From positions 1 through 64,000 of the forward strand of contig CAWCYG010000007.1 in NCBI GenBank assembly GCA_963799815.1: DNA of 64,000 bases, in the 5' to 3' direction. Below the pieces are notes generated by a model that searched no databases, had not been told where the DNA came from, and saw only the letters and a program-made list of their open reading frames with translations. This DNA is from JBDTSW01 sp963799815. GTDB taxonomy: Bacteria > Actinomycetota > Thermoleophilia > Solirubrobacterales > 70-9. Position 1 is the first letter of the stretch. Each line of letters starts with the position of its first letter. This document shows positions 44,688 to 53,139 of this stretch, one piece after another. The position numbers and the translations under genes are program-made.

Positions 44688-45155
44688 ATGCCCGACACGC
44701 ACCCAACTCCCACCCTTGACGCCGCTGACGCAGACGGCGCGATCGAGGCGATCAGGGCTCAGGGGATGCGGGCATCGGCTGCGCGCCGGCTGCTGGTCGA
44801 GGCCCTGTTCGCCGCGGACGGACCCGCAAGCGCCGAGGAGATCGCACAGGACCTGCAGGGCCGGGGCGGTGGCGGCGACGTCGCGTCCGTGTACCGCAAT
44901 CTCGACGAGCTCGAGCGAATCGGGCTGGTTCGCCACATCCACCTGGGTCACGGCCCGGCGCTCTACGCCCTCGCCGGCCAGATCGCTCCCGCGTACCTGC
45001 TGTGCGAGGTGTGCGGTAGCCGCGAGGCGCTGAGCCAGGCCGAGCTGGGCCCGCTGCGCCGCTCGTTGCGCTCGCGCTTCGGCTTCGACGCCTCCTTCAA
45101 GCACTTCCCGATCTCAGGCCTCTGCCGTAAATGCGACCAGGAAAGACCATCGTGA
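44688..45155 (+). CDS. Fur-family regulator, probably nickel-responsive (Nur-like)
   Basis: Metal-dependent repressor, 155 residues. N-terminal winged helix (QGMRASAARRLLVEALFA, VASVYRNLDELERIGLVRHI, the DNA-recognition helix), then a metal-binding region (RHIHLGHGPALYAL with three His) and zinc pairs CEVCG and CRKC at the C-terminus. The adjoining Nur-like box and coupled nickel permease make nickel the likely signal; sequence alone does not exclude Zn or Fe. ATG at 44688 (three codons after a GAAAG ribosome-like site). Confidence 0.82.
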   Translation: MPDTHPTPTLDAADADGAIEAIRAQGMRASAARRLLVEALFAADGPASAEEIAQDLQGRGGGGDVASVYRNLDELERIGLVRHIHLGHGPALYALAGQIAPAYLLCEVCGSREALSQAELGPLRRSLRSRFGFDASFKHFPISGLCRKCDQERPS

Positions 45156-45910
45156 GCTTCGAGTCCCTGTTCACACCGGTCGAACACGCCGATGAATGGC
45201 TCACCGGCCTGTTCGAGGGCGCTCCGCTGCTCGTCGCTCTGGGCCTGGCCATCGTCCTGGGCCTCCGTCACGCCTCGGACCCCGACCACCTCGTGGCCGT
45301 GACCTCGCTGGTCGCCTCCGACGACGCGGACTCACGCCGTGCGGTCAAGCTCGGAGCTTGGTGGGGACTGGGCCACGCAGCCATGCTCCTGGCCATCGGG
45401 CTTCCCCTGATCGCCTTCAAGTCGGAGCTGCCGGCTTGGCTCGAAAGCGGGGCGGAGAAGGCAGTCGGCGTGGTCATTCTCGCGCTGGCCGCTCGCGTCC
45501 TCTGGAAGTGGGTGCGCGGCGACTATCGCCTCGACCCCCATCGCCACGACGAGCCCGCGCCCGCCGGAAGCGATAGCTCGCACCGCCACCTTCACCACGG
45601 GAGCGAACCGCACAACCACACCCAGGTACGCACGCCGCAGCAGGCCTTCGGAATCGGCCTCATTCACGGCCTCGCCGGCACCGGCGCCGTGGTGTTGCTT
45701 CTAATCGCGGCACTCCCGACAAGACTCGAGGCCGCCGCGGCGCTCGCGGTCTTCGCTCCGATGTCGATTGCCTCGATGGCAGCGCTCACGGGGCTCTTCG
45801 CCTGGCTCCTCACGCGTCCAGTGATCGAGCCGCTTTACAGGCGGGTCCTGATCCCGCTGCTCGGGGTCTTCGGCCTCGCATTCGGCCTCTGGTACGTCGG
45901 CCTGACATAG
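45152..45910 (+). CDS. Nickel/cobalt permease (NiCoT/UreH-type)
   Basis: Membrane metal importer, 252 residues, about six hydrophobic helices. The first metal signature is RHASDPDHLVAVTSLVASDD (His40, Asp43, Asp45, His46). A His-rich cytoplasmic or periplasmic loop (YRLDPHRHDE...SSHRHLHHGSEPHNH, about nine His) sits mid-protein; GIGLIHGLAGTGAVVLLLIA is the second conserved His helix. GTG at 45152 overlaps the stop of the Fur gene (GTGA), so the pair is cotranscribed and self-regulated. Confidence 0.87.
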   Translation: MSFESLFTPVEHADEWLTGLFEGAPLLVALGLAIVLGLRHASDPDHLVAVTSLVASDDADSRRAVKLGAWWGLGHAAMLLAIGLPLIAFKSELPAWLESGAEKAVGVVILALAARVLWKWVRGDYRLDPHRHDEPAPAGSDSSHRHLHHGSEPHNHTQVRTPQQAFGIGLIHGLAGTGAVVLLLIAALPTRLEAAAALAVFAPMSIASMAALTGLFAWLLTRPVIEPLYRRVLIPLLGVFGLAFGLWYVGLT

Positions 45911-45922
45911 GCGCATTCCCAT

Positions 45923-45957
45923 GGCGCCTTCTTCTCGGCATGCGAGAAGGCAGCGCC
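45923..45957. terminator. Possible bidirectional terminator hairpin
   Basis: GGCGC-CTTCT-TCTCG (45923-45937) pairs with CGAGAAGGCAGCGCC (45943-45957) with three internal mismatches and a five-base loop, between the convergent permease and the thioredoxin-fold gene. Confidence 0.5.
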
Positions 45958-45962
45958 AATCC

Positions 45963-46784
45963 CTACGGCATGCCGGCGGCGAATGCGATCGAGTAGACCG
46001 AGACGCCGGGGGAAGCCCGGAGCCGCAGTCTGTGCGACTCGTGCCGAGGATGCTCCACCAAAGCCACGAGCCCAGCCTCCTTTACCGCAATCTCACTCTC
46101 GGTCCCGACATCGACGGTGACGGAGACCGCACCGGCTCCATCCACCGCCGCATACACACCACCCGCCGAGTAGTCGAGCTCCACCGCATCGTCCTCCGCC
46201 GCCACCACCCACGGCTCCGCCGGCCCGCCGCCCGGGAACACCTCTGGGCTGGGAGGCACAACCAGGGCGCCGGGCGCATCGGTTGCCCGGAGCGGCTCCA
46301 TCGGCGCCGGGAGCTCGCGGGTTGGATCGGCCGCCCAAAGTTCCTCCCTGATCGCTCCCTCGGTGGCCGCGTACTCGCCCTCCCCGTCGTGAAACCAGCA
46401 AAGAGCGCCAGACGGGTTCCAGAGAAAGAGCGACGGCCAACCCTTCACCCCGTAGTCGTGCCAGATCGCGTAGGAGGAGTCTTGGGCGACGGCGTAGTCG
46501 ATGCCCAGTCGCTCGATGCCCGGCTCGAGCACATCCACGGTCTTCGTGAACGGAAACCTGGGCGAGTGGATGCCGAGCACGGTCAGGCCTGCGTCGCGAT
46601 ATCGCTCGTGCCAGCCGCGTACGTAGGGCAATGTCCGCACGCTGTTCAGCTGGGCAAGGTCGAAGAAGTGCACGAGCACCGGTCCCGACGCCACGAGCTC
46701 GGCCATCGCCGCCGGCTCGCGCCCCAGCCAGCGCACGCGAGGGGGTAGCGCCGGGGCTGCGATGTCGGCCCGCTCGGGACGCAT
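45963..46784 (-). CDS. Thioredoxin-fold protein lacking the CxxC, with a C-terminal beta domain
   Basis: 273 residues from ATG at 46784. Residues 10-140 resemble the AhpC/TlpA-like domain found in NHL-thioredoxin proteins (VLVHFFDLAQLNSVRTLPYV, LGIHSPRFPFTKTVDVLEPG, GVKGWPSLFLWNPSGALCWF), but the redox Cys pair is replaced by DLAQLNS. A beta-rich C-terminal domain resembles the DipZ/YbbN-type jelly roll (AVDGAGAVSVTVDVGTESEI). No signal peptide. Divergent from the TenA-like gene; possibly an assembly or sensing protein. Confidence 0.72.
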   Translation of the reverse strand: MRPERADIAAPALPPRVRWLGREPAAMAELVASGPVLVHFFDLAQLNSVRTLPYVRGWHERYRDAGLTVLGIHSPRFPFTKTVDVLEPGIERLGIDYAVAQDSSYAIWHDYGVKGWPSLFLWNPSGALCWFHDGEGEYAATEGAIREELWAADPTRELPAPMEPLRATDAPGALVVPPSPEVFPGGGPAEPWVVAAEDDAVELDYSAGGVYAAVDGAGAVSVTVDVGTESEIAVKEAGLVALVEHPRHESHRLRLRASPGVSVYSIAFAAGMP

Positions 46785-46832
46785 CAGCGTTTCCGGATAT
46801 TCTTTGGGCAAGCCATCGATCAGGAGGGGAAG

Positions 46833-47441
46833 TTGAGCAAGAGCATCTGGGAGCGAATCGAGTCGAGTCGCCAGCGCTGGGACGTCCTGCGCCATCCCTT
46901 CTACCAGCGCTGGAGCGCCGGCGAGCTGACCGCCGAAGAGCTCTCCCGCTATTCCGGGCAGTATCGCCACGCTGTCGAAGCGATCGCGACCATGAGCGAC
47001 GAGGTCGCCGACGCTCTTCCCGAGCACGATGAGCTGCGCCGCCACGCTGCCGAAGAGCGTGGTCACGTCCGCATCTGGGACGGCTTTGTTGAGGCCGCCG
47101 ACGGCGACGCGTCCGATGCCGCCACGCCGGAGACATCCGCATGCGTGGCTGCCTGGACGGCTGGCGAGGATCAACTCGAGACGCTCGCGAGGCTCTACGC
47201 GATCGAGAGCGGGCAGCCGGCCATCTCGCGCACCAAGCGCGAGGGTCTCTTGAAGCGGTACGGGTTCGGCGACGGAGCGGGAACCGCCTACTTCCGGATC
47301 CACGAGCATCGCGACGTCGAGCACGCCGACGAGGCACGCGGGCTGATCGCGAAGCTGGCATCCGACGGCGACGACGATCGCGTGGTTGCCGCCGCCGAGG
47401 ACGCGTTTCGCGCCAACTGGCGCCTGCTTGACGGCGTCTGA
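46833..47441 (+). CDS. TenA/haem-oxygenase-like helical protein
   Basis: 202 residues, all-helical, of the TENA/PqqC/CADD superfamily. TTG start at 46833 after a CAGGAGGGG ribosome site. Possible metal-site residues: HAAEERGH (about 71-78), the Glu in YAIESGQP and His/Asp in RIHEHRDVEHAD. Some relatives (CADD) use such residues for a di-iron or manganese-iron oxygenase; thiaminase activity is unlikely as no thiamin genes are near. Function unassigned. Confidence 0.75.
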   Translation: MSKSIWERIESSRQRWDVLRHPFYQRWSAGELTAEELSRYSGQYRHAVEAIATMSDEVADALPEHDELRRHAAEERGHVRIWDGFVEAADGDASDAATPETSACVAAWTAGEDQLETLARLYAIESGQPAISRTKREGLLKRYGFGDGAGTAYFRIHEHRDVEHADEARGLIAKLASDGDDDRVVAAAEDAFRANWRLLDGV

Positions 47442-47505
47442 GCCGAACTTGAGCTGAGCCTGAGAAGCCCGCGTAAGCTTGGCGGGTGATCCCACGACGC
47501 CACGC

Positions 47506-47646
47506 GTGGACGTGAATCCCTGGCGCGACCGCGTGCTCGGAATCATCCTCGGCATCGTGATCGGGATCGCGATCCTCGCCGTCTTCGTCTTCGTCTTCAG
47601 CGAGGAGACGGTCGACGCACCTCAGATCGAGCAGGAGGATCGTTGA
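47506..47646 (+). CDS. 46-residue single-pass membrane protein
   Basis: Starts GTG at 47506 (VDVNPWRDRVLGIILGIVIG); one hydrophobic helix of about 22 residues (LGIILGIVIGIAILAVFVFV), then an acidic tail (SEETVDAPQIEQEDR). The stop overlaps the TTG start of the next gene (TTGA). Unrecognised; first gene of the membrane cassette ending at 50,340. Confidence 0.6.
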   Translation: MDVNPWRDRVLGIILGIVIGIAILAVFVFVFSEETVDAPQIEQEDR

Positions 47647-48254
47647 GCCGCTCGCGTTCCGCCGCCGCCCTCGCTCGCTCGGCGGCGCTCCTTTCGCTGG
47701 GCGCGCTCGGCGTTCACCAGCTTCGCTACCTGATCGCCTCCGGCGCGGCTGGGGGAGAGGCCGTCCATCGCGACGGGCACGCGTACCTGGCGGTAACGCT
47801 GCCGGTCGTCGTCGCGCTCGCAACCGCGATCCTCGCGGCGATCCTGCTGCGCGGGGCGGTGGGCTGGACCTCGGAAGGCGGCTCGTCACGCTCGGGGCGC
47901 AGGCGGTGGGTGCTGTATGCCGGCGCCCTGCTCGTCATCTTCTGCGCGCAGGAGCTGACCGAGGGCGCGATCGCCGCCGGGCATCCTGCGGGCCTCGCCG
48001 CCATCGCTGGCGGTGGCGCCTGGATCGCGGCTCCCCTGGCCCTGTTGTTCGGTGCCGCAGCCGTTCTCGTCGAGCTCGTGCTGGAACGTGGCGCGACGGC
48101 TCTCGCCGTCGCCACCGAAGCTCGCGCTCGGCCCGGCCGCCGGCTGCGCGGTCGCCGACGTGCTCTGCCCGGGCTCGCGCGGCGTCCGCTCGCCGCCTCC
48201 CCTCTTGCCTTCGGCCTCGCCCGCAGGCCACCGCCGGTCCACTCGCTCGCCTGA
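47643..48254 (+). CDS. Multi-pass membrane protein, unknown
   Basis: 203 residues with four hydrophobic helices (SAALLSLGALGVHQLRYLIA, LAVTLPVVVALATAILAAIL, VLYAGALLVIFCAQELTEGA, PAGLAAIAGGGAWIAAPLAL), then a basic tail. His residues near helix ends (VHQLRYL, EAVHRDGH, AAGHPAG) could bind a metal. TTG start. Second gene of the cassette, before the cupredoxin. Confidence 0.65.
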   Translation: MSRSRSAAALARSAALLSLGALGVHQLRYLIASGAAGGEAVHRDGHAYLAVTLPVVVALATAILAAILLRGAVGWTSEGGSSRSGRRRWVLYAGALLVIFCAQELTEGAIAAGHPAGLAAIAGGGAWIAAPLALLFGAAAVLVELVLERGATALAVATEARARPGRRLRGRRRALPGLARRPLAASPLAFGLARRPPPVHSLA

Positions 48255-48332
48255 CCCGCGGCCGCGCCGATGGGCGTCGGCCGGAACCGTGCGGCGGAAG
48301 TTCCGCTGCGCTTTGAGAGGAGTTGACCAAGC

Positions 48333-48794
48333 ATGCAATCGAATGGAGCGCGAATCGCCGTGGTCGCAGGCGCGATCGCGGCGCTGGTGGGGCTGTTCTT
48401 GGTCCTCAGCAACGACAACGCGAAGACGCCCACGACGGCGTCCGTGGCGACCACCACCGAGCAGCACGAACCCACGGATCCCGACAAGGAGAAGACGAAG
48501 AAACAAGAGGAGAAGCCCGAGCCGAGGCCGGAAGTCCCGACGATCGAGGTGAAAGGCGGCGCCCCCGTGGGCGGGGTCCAGGAGCTGGAGTTCGTCGCCG
48601 GCGACCGGATACTGTTCAAGATCACGTCCGATCAGGACGCCGAGTTCCACCTTCACGGGTATGACGTGGAGCAGAGTGTCTCCGCCGGAGGCGAGACCAC
48701 GTTCGACCTCGCGGCCGACATTGAGGGCGTCTTCGAGCTCGAGGATCACGAGACCGCGGAGCCGATCGGCGAGATCACGGTGGCGCCGGGTTGA
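48333..48794 (+). CDS. Membrane-anchored cupredoxin-like protein
   Basis: 153 residues: N-terminal membrane anchor (IAVVAGAIAALVGLFLVLSN), a charged Pro/Glu/Lys linker (PDKEKTKKQEEKPEPRPEVP), then a small plastocyanin-type beta domain. Candidate copper ligands: HLHGYD (two His) and a His in FELEDHETAEPIGE; no Cys or Met ligand as in type 1 sites, so copper binding would be atypical. Probably extracytoplasmic. Its stop overlaps the TTG start of the next gene. Confidence 0.75.
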   Translation: MQSNGARIAVVAGAIAALVGLFLVLSNDNAKTPTTASVATTTEQHEPTDPDKEKTKKQEEKPEPRPEVPTIEVKGGAPVGGVQELEFVAGDRILFKITSDQDAEFHLHGYDVEQSVSAGGETTFDLAADIEGVFELEDHETAEPIGEITVAPG

Positions 48795-50182
48795 TCCCAC
48801 TCGCACACGTCCCCCTGGTCGGCAAGCAGGACTTGCCGATCGAGGAATGGGTGTTCGTCTGGGCGGTGGCGCTGGTGCTCGTCGCCTCGTTCGTGCTGCT
48901 CGTGCTGGGCTGGCAGCGCCCGCGCTTCGAGCAGGAGCGCTGGCGCCCCGCACCGGGCTGGCTCTCGGGCATCATCGTCAACCGGGTCACCGGTTTTCTC
49001 GCCGGCGCGGTTGGCGCTTTCCTGCTCGGATTCGTCGTCTACGCGGCGCTCTATGGCACGGAATCGCCCGACCGCAACTTCGCGGTCACGTTCGTCTTCG
49101 CAACGTTCTGGCTGGGGATGCTGATCGCGAGCGCGCTGTTCGGAGACGTCTTCCGGGCGTTCAACCCGTGGCGGGCGATCGCGAGGGTGGTGGCAGGAGC
49201 GTTCAGGCTGGTAGCGGGCCAGGCGGCCCCGCCGCCCCTCAGCTATCCCGAGCGGTGGGGCCGCTGGCCCGCGGTGATCGGCATCGCCGCCTTCGCCTGG
49301 TTCGAGCTCGTCTTCGCCCTAAGCGGCTTTCAGGCCGTGGGGCTGACCCCGCACAGCGTGGGCATCGCGACCCTGATCTACACCGGCTGGACGTTCGTTG
49401 GCATGGCGCTGTTCGGGATCGACCAGTGGCTGGGGCGCGGCGAGGCCTTCTCCGTCTACCTCAACATGTTTTCCCGCCTCTCTCCGCTCGAGGTGCGTGA
49501 GGGCAGGCTCGGGGTGCGCAGATGGCTGAGCGCCACCACCGGCTGGGCTGAGGTCCCCGGGTCGACAGCTCTGGTTCTGCTCGTGATCGGGGTGACGGCC
49601 TTCGACGGGGCCGCGGAGAGCCTTTGGAGCGAACCGATCTCATCGCTCGAGGACAGCCTCGCCGGGCTCGGGCCCCTGACCTCTGTGCGGATCGCGAACT
49701 CGTTGTTCATGGTGATCACGGTGGCGATCGTGAGCGGCTTCTTCTTCGCGGGCATCGCCGGGATGCGCAGCGTCGGCGGGCTCCAGTCCCGCGGCCTTGT
49801 CGCCGTGGCGCGCCTGTTCGCCCACAGCTTCATCCCGATCGCACTCGCCTACCTGCTCGCGCACTACTTCACGTTCTTCATCTACCTGGAGCAGGCCCAG
49901 TTCGGATACCTGCTCTCCGACCCCCTGGGCGACCGATCGAACCTGTTCGGGACCGCCGGCTCGGGTATCGACTACAACGTGATCGGCTCGAACACGGTCT
50001 GGTACATCCAAGTCGCGGCGCTGGCGATAGGTCACGTGATCGCCCTCGTGATCGGCCACGACCGGGCGCTTCGCGTCTATGCCGACCAGCGCTTGGCGGC
50101 CCGCTCGCAGTACTGGATGCTGGCGATGATGGTCGGCTTCACCACGCTTGGCCTGTTCCTGCTCTCTCAGGCGAACTCATGA
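48791..50182 (+). CDS. Large multi-pass membrane protein ('fenitrothion hydrolase'-annotated family)
   Basis: 463 residues with about ten to twelve hydrophobic helices; similar proteins are labelled fenitrothion hydrolase in databases, a name I consider unreliable for this family. His residues cluster in helices: VGLTPHSVGIATLIYT, RLFAHSFIPIALAYLLAHYF and AIGHVIALVIGHDRALRVY, which suggests a metal or haem site within the membrane. TTG start overlaps the cupredoxin stop. Partner of the cupredoxin; could handle copper or be an uncharacterised respiratory protein. Confidence 0.7.
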   Translation: MIPLAHVPLVGKQDLPIEEWVFVWAVALVLVASFVLLVLGWQRPRFEQERWRPAPGWLSGIIVNRVTGFLAGAVGAFLLGFVVYAALYGTESPDRNFAVTFVFATFWLGMLIASALFGDVFRAFNPWRAIARVVAGAFRLVAGQAAPPPLSYPERWGRWPAVIGIAAFAWFELVFALSGFQAVGLTPHSVGIATLIYTGWTFVGMALFGIDQWLGRGEAFSVYLNMFSRLSPLEVREGRLGVRRWLSATTGWAEVPGSTALVLLVIGVTAFDGAAESLWSEPISSLEDSLAGLGPLTSVRIANSLFMVITVAIVSGFFFAGIAGMRSVGGLQSRGLVAVARLFAHSFIPIALAYLLAHYFTFFIYLEQAQFGYLLSDPLGDRSNLFGTAGSGIDYNVIGSNTVWYIQVAALAIGHVIALVIGHDRALRVYADQRLAARSQYWMLAMMVGFTTLGLFLLSQANS

Positions 50183-50340
50183 GCGGCCTGATCGCGATCG
50201 CCGTGCCCCTCGCGCATCTCGGTCACTGGTGGACGTACGTCCTCTACGCGGTCCCGGTCATCATCGTGCTGGGGTCCGTCGTGATGACGCTGGTCCGATC
50301 GCGCCGCGAGCGGCGCGGCAGTGGCGGAGCCTCGCGCTAG
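50179..50340 (+). CDS. 53-residue single-pass membrane protein
   Basis: ATG at 50179 overlaps the previous stop (ATGA). One helix (WWTYVLYAVPVIIVLGSVVM) follows a short region with two His (LAHLGHWW), and a basic tail RSRRERRGSG. Last gene of the membrane cassette; unrecognised. Confidence 0.6.
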   Translation: MSGLIAIAVPLAHLGHWWTYVLYAVPVIIVLGSVVMTLVRSRRERRGSGGASR

Positions 50341-50343
50341 CGC

Positions 50344-51528
50344 CTACGCGTCGAGAAGCTCGGCGAGACGCCGTTCGAGCGTCTCTGCGAGTCGCTCCCT
50401 GCCGGGGCCCGCGGGAATGCGCTCAACGAGCTCGCCGACAAAGCCCTCCACAACGAGCCGTTGCGCGGAGGCCAGCGCCAAGCCCCGCGCGCGCAGGTAG
50501 TAGAGCTGCTCGGGGTCGAGCTGCGCCACGGCCGCCGCGTGGGTGCAGCGGACATCGTCGGCCTCGATCTCAAGACCCGGTATCGCGTCGGCATGGGCCT
50601 CCTTCGAGAGCAGCAGATTGCGGCTCTCCTGGAAGGCATCGGTCTGCTGGGCGCCGGGGTCGACTTTGATCATCCCGCGCCAGACGGCAGTGGAGCTGTC
50701 GGTGAGCACCCCGCGGAAGGCGAGGTCGGAGAACGTGTGGGCGCCGGCGTGCTCCTGCGTCGTGTCGTAGTCGAGATGCTGGGTGCCGGCGCCTGCATAG
50801 GCCCCCGTGACCCTGGCGGAGGAGCCTTTGCCGGCGAGCTTGGTCTCCATCCGAACCTTGCCGCGGGCGGAGCCGAACCCGAGCGCCGTCCACTCGAGCG
50901 TGGCGTCGCGGCCGACCTCGGCACGCTGAGTGGCGAAGACCCAGGATCGCTCGGACAGTTCCTGCTCGCAGACGTAGCGAAGGGTCGCGCCATCACCCAC
51001 CACCAGCTCGACGACCCCGTTGAAGAGGCCGTCACCCTCGGACCTGTAGCGCTCCCAGACCTCGGCCTCCGCGCCGTCCTCGAGCACGATCAGTACGCGC
51101 CAGTGGATCTCCTCGCCATCGGCGCCGGAGACCTCGAGTTCAAGCGGCTCGGACAGACGAGCGCCACGTGGGACGTACACGAAGATGCCGTCGCGCCAGC
51201 GGGAAGTGTTGCGCGCCTCGAAGATGTCGCTGGCCGGTACGAGTGATCCGAGCCGTTCGCCCACGAGTTCCGGGTGCGACACCGCGGCCTCGGCGAGCGG
51301 GACGACCACGATGTCATCCGGGCTCGGCGTGAGCCCTTCGACCGTGGCGAGGCCCTCGGTGAACTCGTCGAAGTCGAGGCCCGAGAGGTCGGTGAACTCC
51401 CAGCCCTTGCTCTTTTGATGTGGGAGCTCCAGGTCGCTGGCGAGCCCCTTGGCCTCGTCGCGCGCCTCGGTCAGCCAGTCAGGTTCCTGAACCGCTGGAG
51501 CCGCCGCACCAACATCAGCCCCCGGCAA
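50344..51528 (-). CDS. sufD: Fe-S assembly scaffold SufD
   Basis: Beta-helix partner of SufB in the SufBC2D complex that builds Fe-S clusters. 394 residues: DLELPHQKSKGWEFTDLSGL, GIFVYVPRGARLSEPLELEV, AFQESRNLLLSKEAHADAIPGLEIEADDVRCTHAA-like region (conserved SufD signature), and LVERIPAGPGRERLAE. Start is TTG at 51528 after GGAGGCGG; not certain. 148 nt separate it from sufB, and this gap carries a strong hairpin. Convergent with the membrane cassette (3 nt). Confidence 0.93.
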   Translation of the reverse strand: MPGADVGAAAPAVQEPDWLTEARDEAKGLASDLELPHQKSKGWEFTDLSGLDFDEFTEGLATVEGLTPSPDDIVVVPLAEAAVSHPELVGERLGSLVPASDIFEARNTSRWRDGIFVYVPRGARLSEPLELEVSGADGEEIHWRVLIVLEDGAEAEVWERYRSEGDGLFNGVVELVVGDGATLRYVCEQELSERSWVFATQRAEVGRDATLEWTALGFGSARGKVRMETKLAGKGSSARVTGAYAGAGTQHLDYDTTQEHAGAHTFSDLAFRGVLTDSSTAVWRGMIKVDPGAQQTDAFQESRNLLLSKEAHADAIPGLEIEADDVRCTHAAAVAQLDPEQLYYLRARGLALASAQRLVVEGFVGELVERIPAGPGRERLAETLERRLAELLDA

Positions 51529-51585
51529 GGCCGCCTCCGCACGCGTCGGTCGGCTGCAAGGCTGCGCCTGGCGTCGTCCTCGGTC

Positions 51586-51610
51586 GCCGTAATGGCGGTG
51601 CCATTACGGC
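51586..51610. repeat. Near-perfect palindrome between sufB and sufD
   Basis: GCCGTAATGG (51586-51595) and CCATTACGGC (51601-51610) pair over ten bases plus one closing pair, with a three-base loop. No T-run follows on either strand, so it is not a classical terminator; it may be an RNA-processing or stabilising element or a binding site that tunes the sufB:sufD ratio. Confidence 0.6.
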
Positions 51611-51676
51611 TCCCTGCGTCCTACCCATGCTTGCCTTTCGCTCGCCCGCCGCGCACGGAGCCAGCCGTGCCGGGGG

Positions 51677-53131
51677 CTAGCCAATTGAGCCTTCCATCTG
51701 GAGCTCGATGAGCCGATTCATCTCGACGGAGTACTCCATCGGGAGCTCCTTGGCAATCGGCTCGATGAAGCCGTTCACGATCATCTTCGAGGCCTCCTCC
51801 TCGTCCAGGCCGTGGGCCTGGAGGTAGAAGAGCTGATCCTCGCCCACCTTCGAGACGGACGCCTCGTGGCCGACGTTGGCGTCGTTCTCGTCGATGCGAA
51901 TGGTCGGATAGGTGTCCGAGCGCGAGTCCTCGTCCAGCAGCAGCGCATCGCAGACCACCTTCGACTTCGCTTCCGAGGCACCCTCCGCGACCTCGAGGAG
52001 GCCGCGGTAGGTCGCGCGGCCGCCGTCCTTCGAAATCGACTTGGAGAAGATCGATGAGGTCGTCTTCGGGGCACCGTGAATGATCTTGCCGCCGGCGTCC
52101 TGGTGCTGACCCTTGCCGGCGAACGCGATCGAGAGGATCTCGCCGTGTGCCTTCTCGCCGAGCAGGTAGATCGACGGGTATTTCATCGTCAGCTTCGATC
52201 CCAGGTTGCAGTCGACCCACTCCATCGTCGCGTTCTCCTGGGCGATCGCGCGCTTGGTGACGAGATTGAAGACGTTCTGCGACCAGTTTTGGACCGTCGT
52301 GTAGCGGACTCGCGACGACGGCTTGGCGATGATCTCGACGACCGCGGAGTGGAGCGAGTCCGTGGAGTACACCGGCGCGGTGCAGCCCTCGATGTAGTGG
52401 ACGTCGGCGCCCTCCTCGGCGATGATCAGCGTGCGCTCGAACTGACCCATGTTCTCCGTGTTGATGCGGAAGTAGGCCTGCAGCGGCATCTCGACCTTGA
52501 CGCCGGCCGGCACGTAGACGAAGGAGCCGCCCGACCACACGGCCGAGTTCAGCGCGGCGAGCTTGTTGTCGTTTGGCGGGATCACCGTGGCCCAGTGCTC
52601 GCGGACCAGGTCCTCGTGCTCACGCAGGGCCGTATCCATGTCGGTGAAGATCACGCCCTGGGCCTCGAGCTTCTCGTTCACCTGGTGGTAGACGACCTCG
52701 GACTCGTACTGGGCGCCGACGCCGGCGAGGAACTGGCGCTCGGCCTCCGGGATGCCAAGGCGGTCGAAGGTGTTCTTGATGTCCTCGGGGACCTCGCTCC
52801 AGTCGCGGCTGTTGCGATCGGAGGCGCGCACGAAGTAATGAATGTCGTCGAAGTCGATCTGGTCCAGGTCGCCGCCCCACTTCGGCGTCGGGCGTTGCTC
52901 GAAGTGCTCGTAAGCCTTGAGACGGAAGTCGCGCATCCACTGCGGCTCGTCCTTGTACTCGGAGATCGAGGCGACGACCTCGCGGGAGAGGCCTTTTGGT
53001 GCCTTGTAGGCGTAGCCCGTCTCCGGGTCGGAGAAGCCGAAGCGCTCCTTGTAATCGGAGCCGATCTCCTTCAGGCCGGCCTCAGCCTCGGTCAGCTGCT
53101 TCTCGGATGTGACTGTCTCTGGCGTTGCCAT
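51677..53131 (-). CDS. sufB: Fe-S assembly scaffold SufB
   Basis: Main scaffold of the SufBC2D complex. 484 residues from ATG at 53131 (chosen over a TTG four codons upstream). Family text SGGSFVYVPAGVKVEMPLQA, YIEGCTAPVYSTDSLHSAVV (Cys), VQNWSQNVFNLVTKRA, IIHGAPKTTSSIFSKSISK and MIVNGFIEPIAKELPMEYSV. Eight nt downstream of the Rieske-type ferredoxin gene and followed by sufD. Confidence 0.96.
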   Translation of the reverse strand: MATPETVTSEKQLTEAEAGLKEIGSDYKERFGFSDPETGYAYKAPKGLSREVVASISEYKDEPQWMRDFRLKAYEHFEQRPTPKWGGDLDQIDFDDIHYFVRASDRNSRDWSEVPEDIKNTFDRLGIPEAERQFLAGVGAQYESEVVYHQVNEKLEAQGVIFTDMDTALREHEDLVREHWATVIPPNDNKLAALNSAVWSGGSFVYVPAGVKVEMPLQAYFRINTENMGQFERTLIIAEEGADVHYIEGCTAPVYSTDSLHSAVVEIIAKPSSRVRYTTVQNWSQNVFNLVTKRAIAQENATMEWVDCNLGSKLTMKYPSIYLLGEKAHGEILSIAFAGKGQHQDAGGKIIHGAPKTTSSIFSKSISKDGGRATYRGLLEVAEGASEAKSKVVCDALLLDEDSRSDTYPTIRIDENDANVGHEASVSKVGEDQLFYLQAHGLDEEEASKMIVNGFIEPIAKELPMEYSVEMNRLIELQMEGSIG

Positions 53132-53139
53132 GAGCGTGC

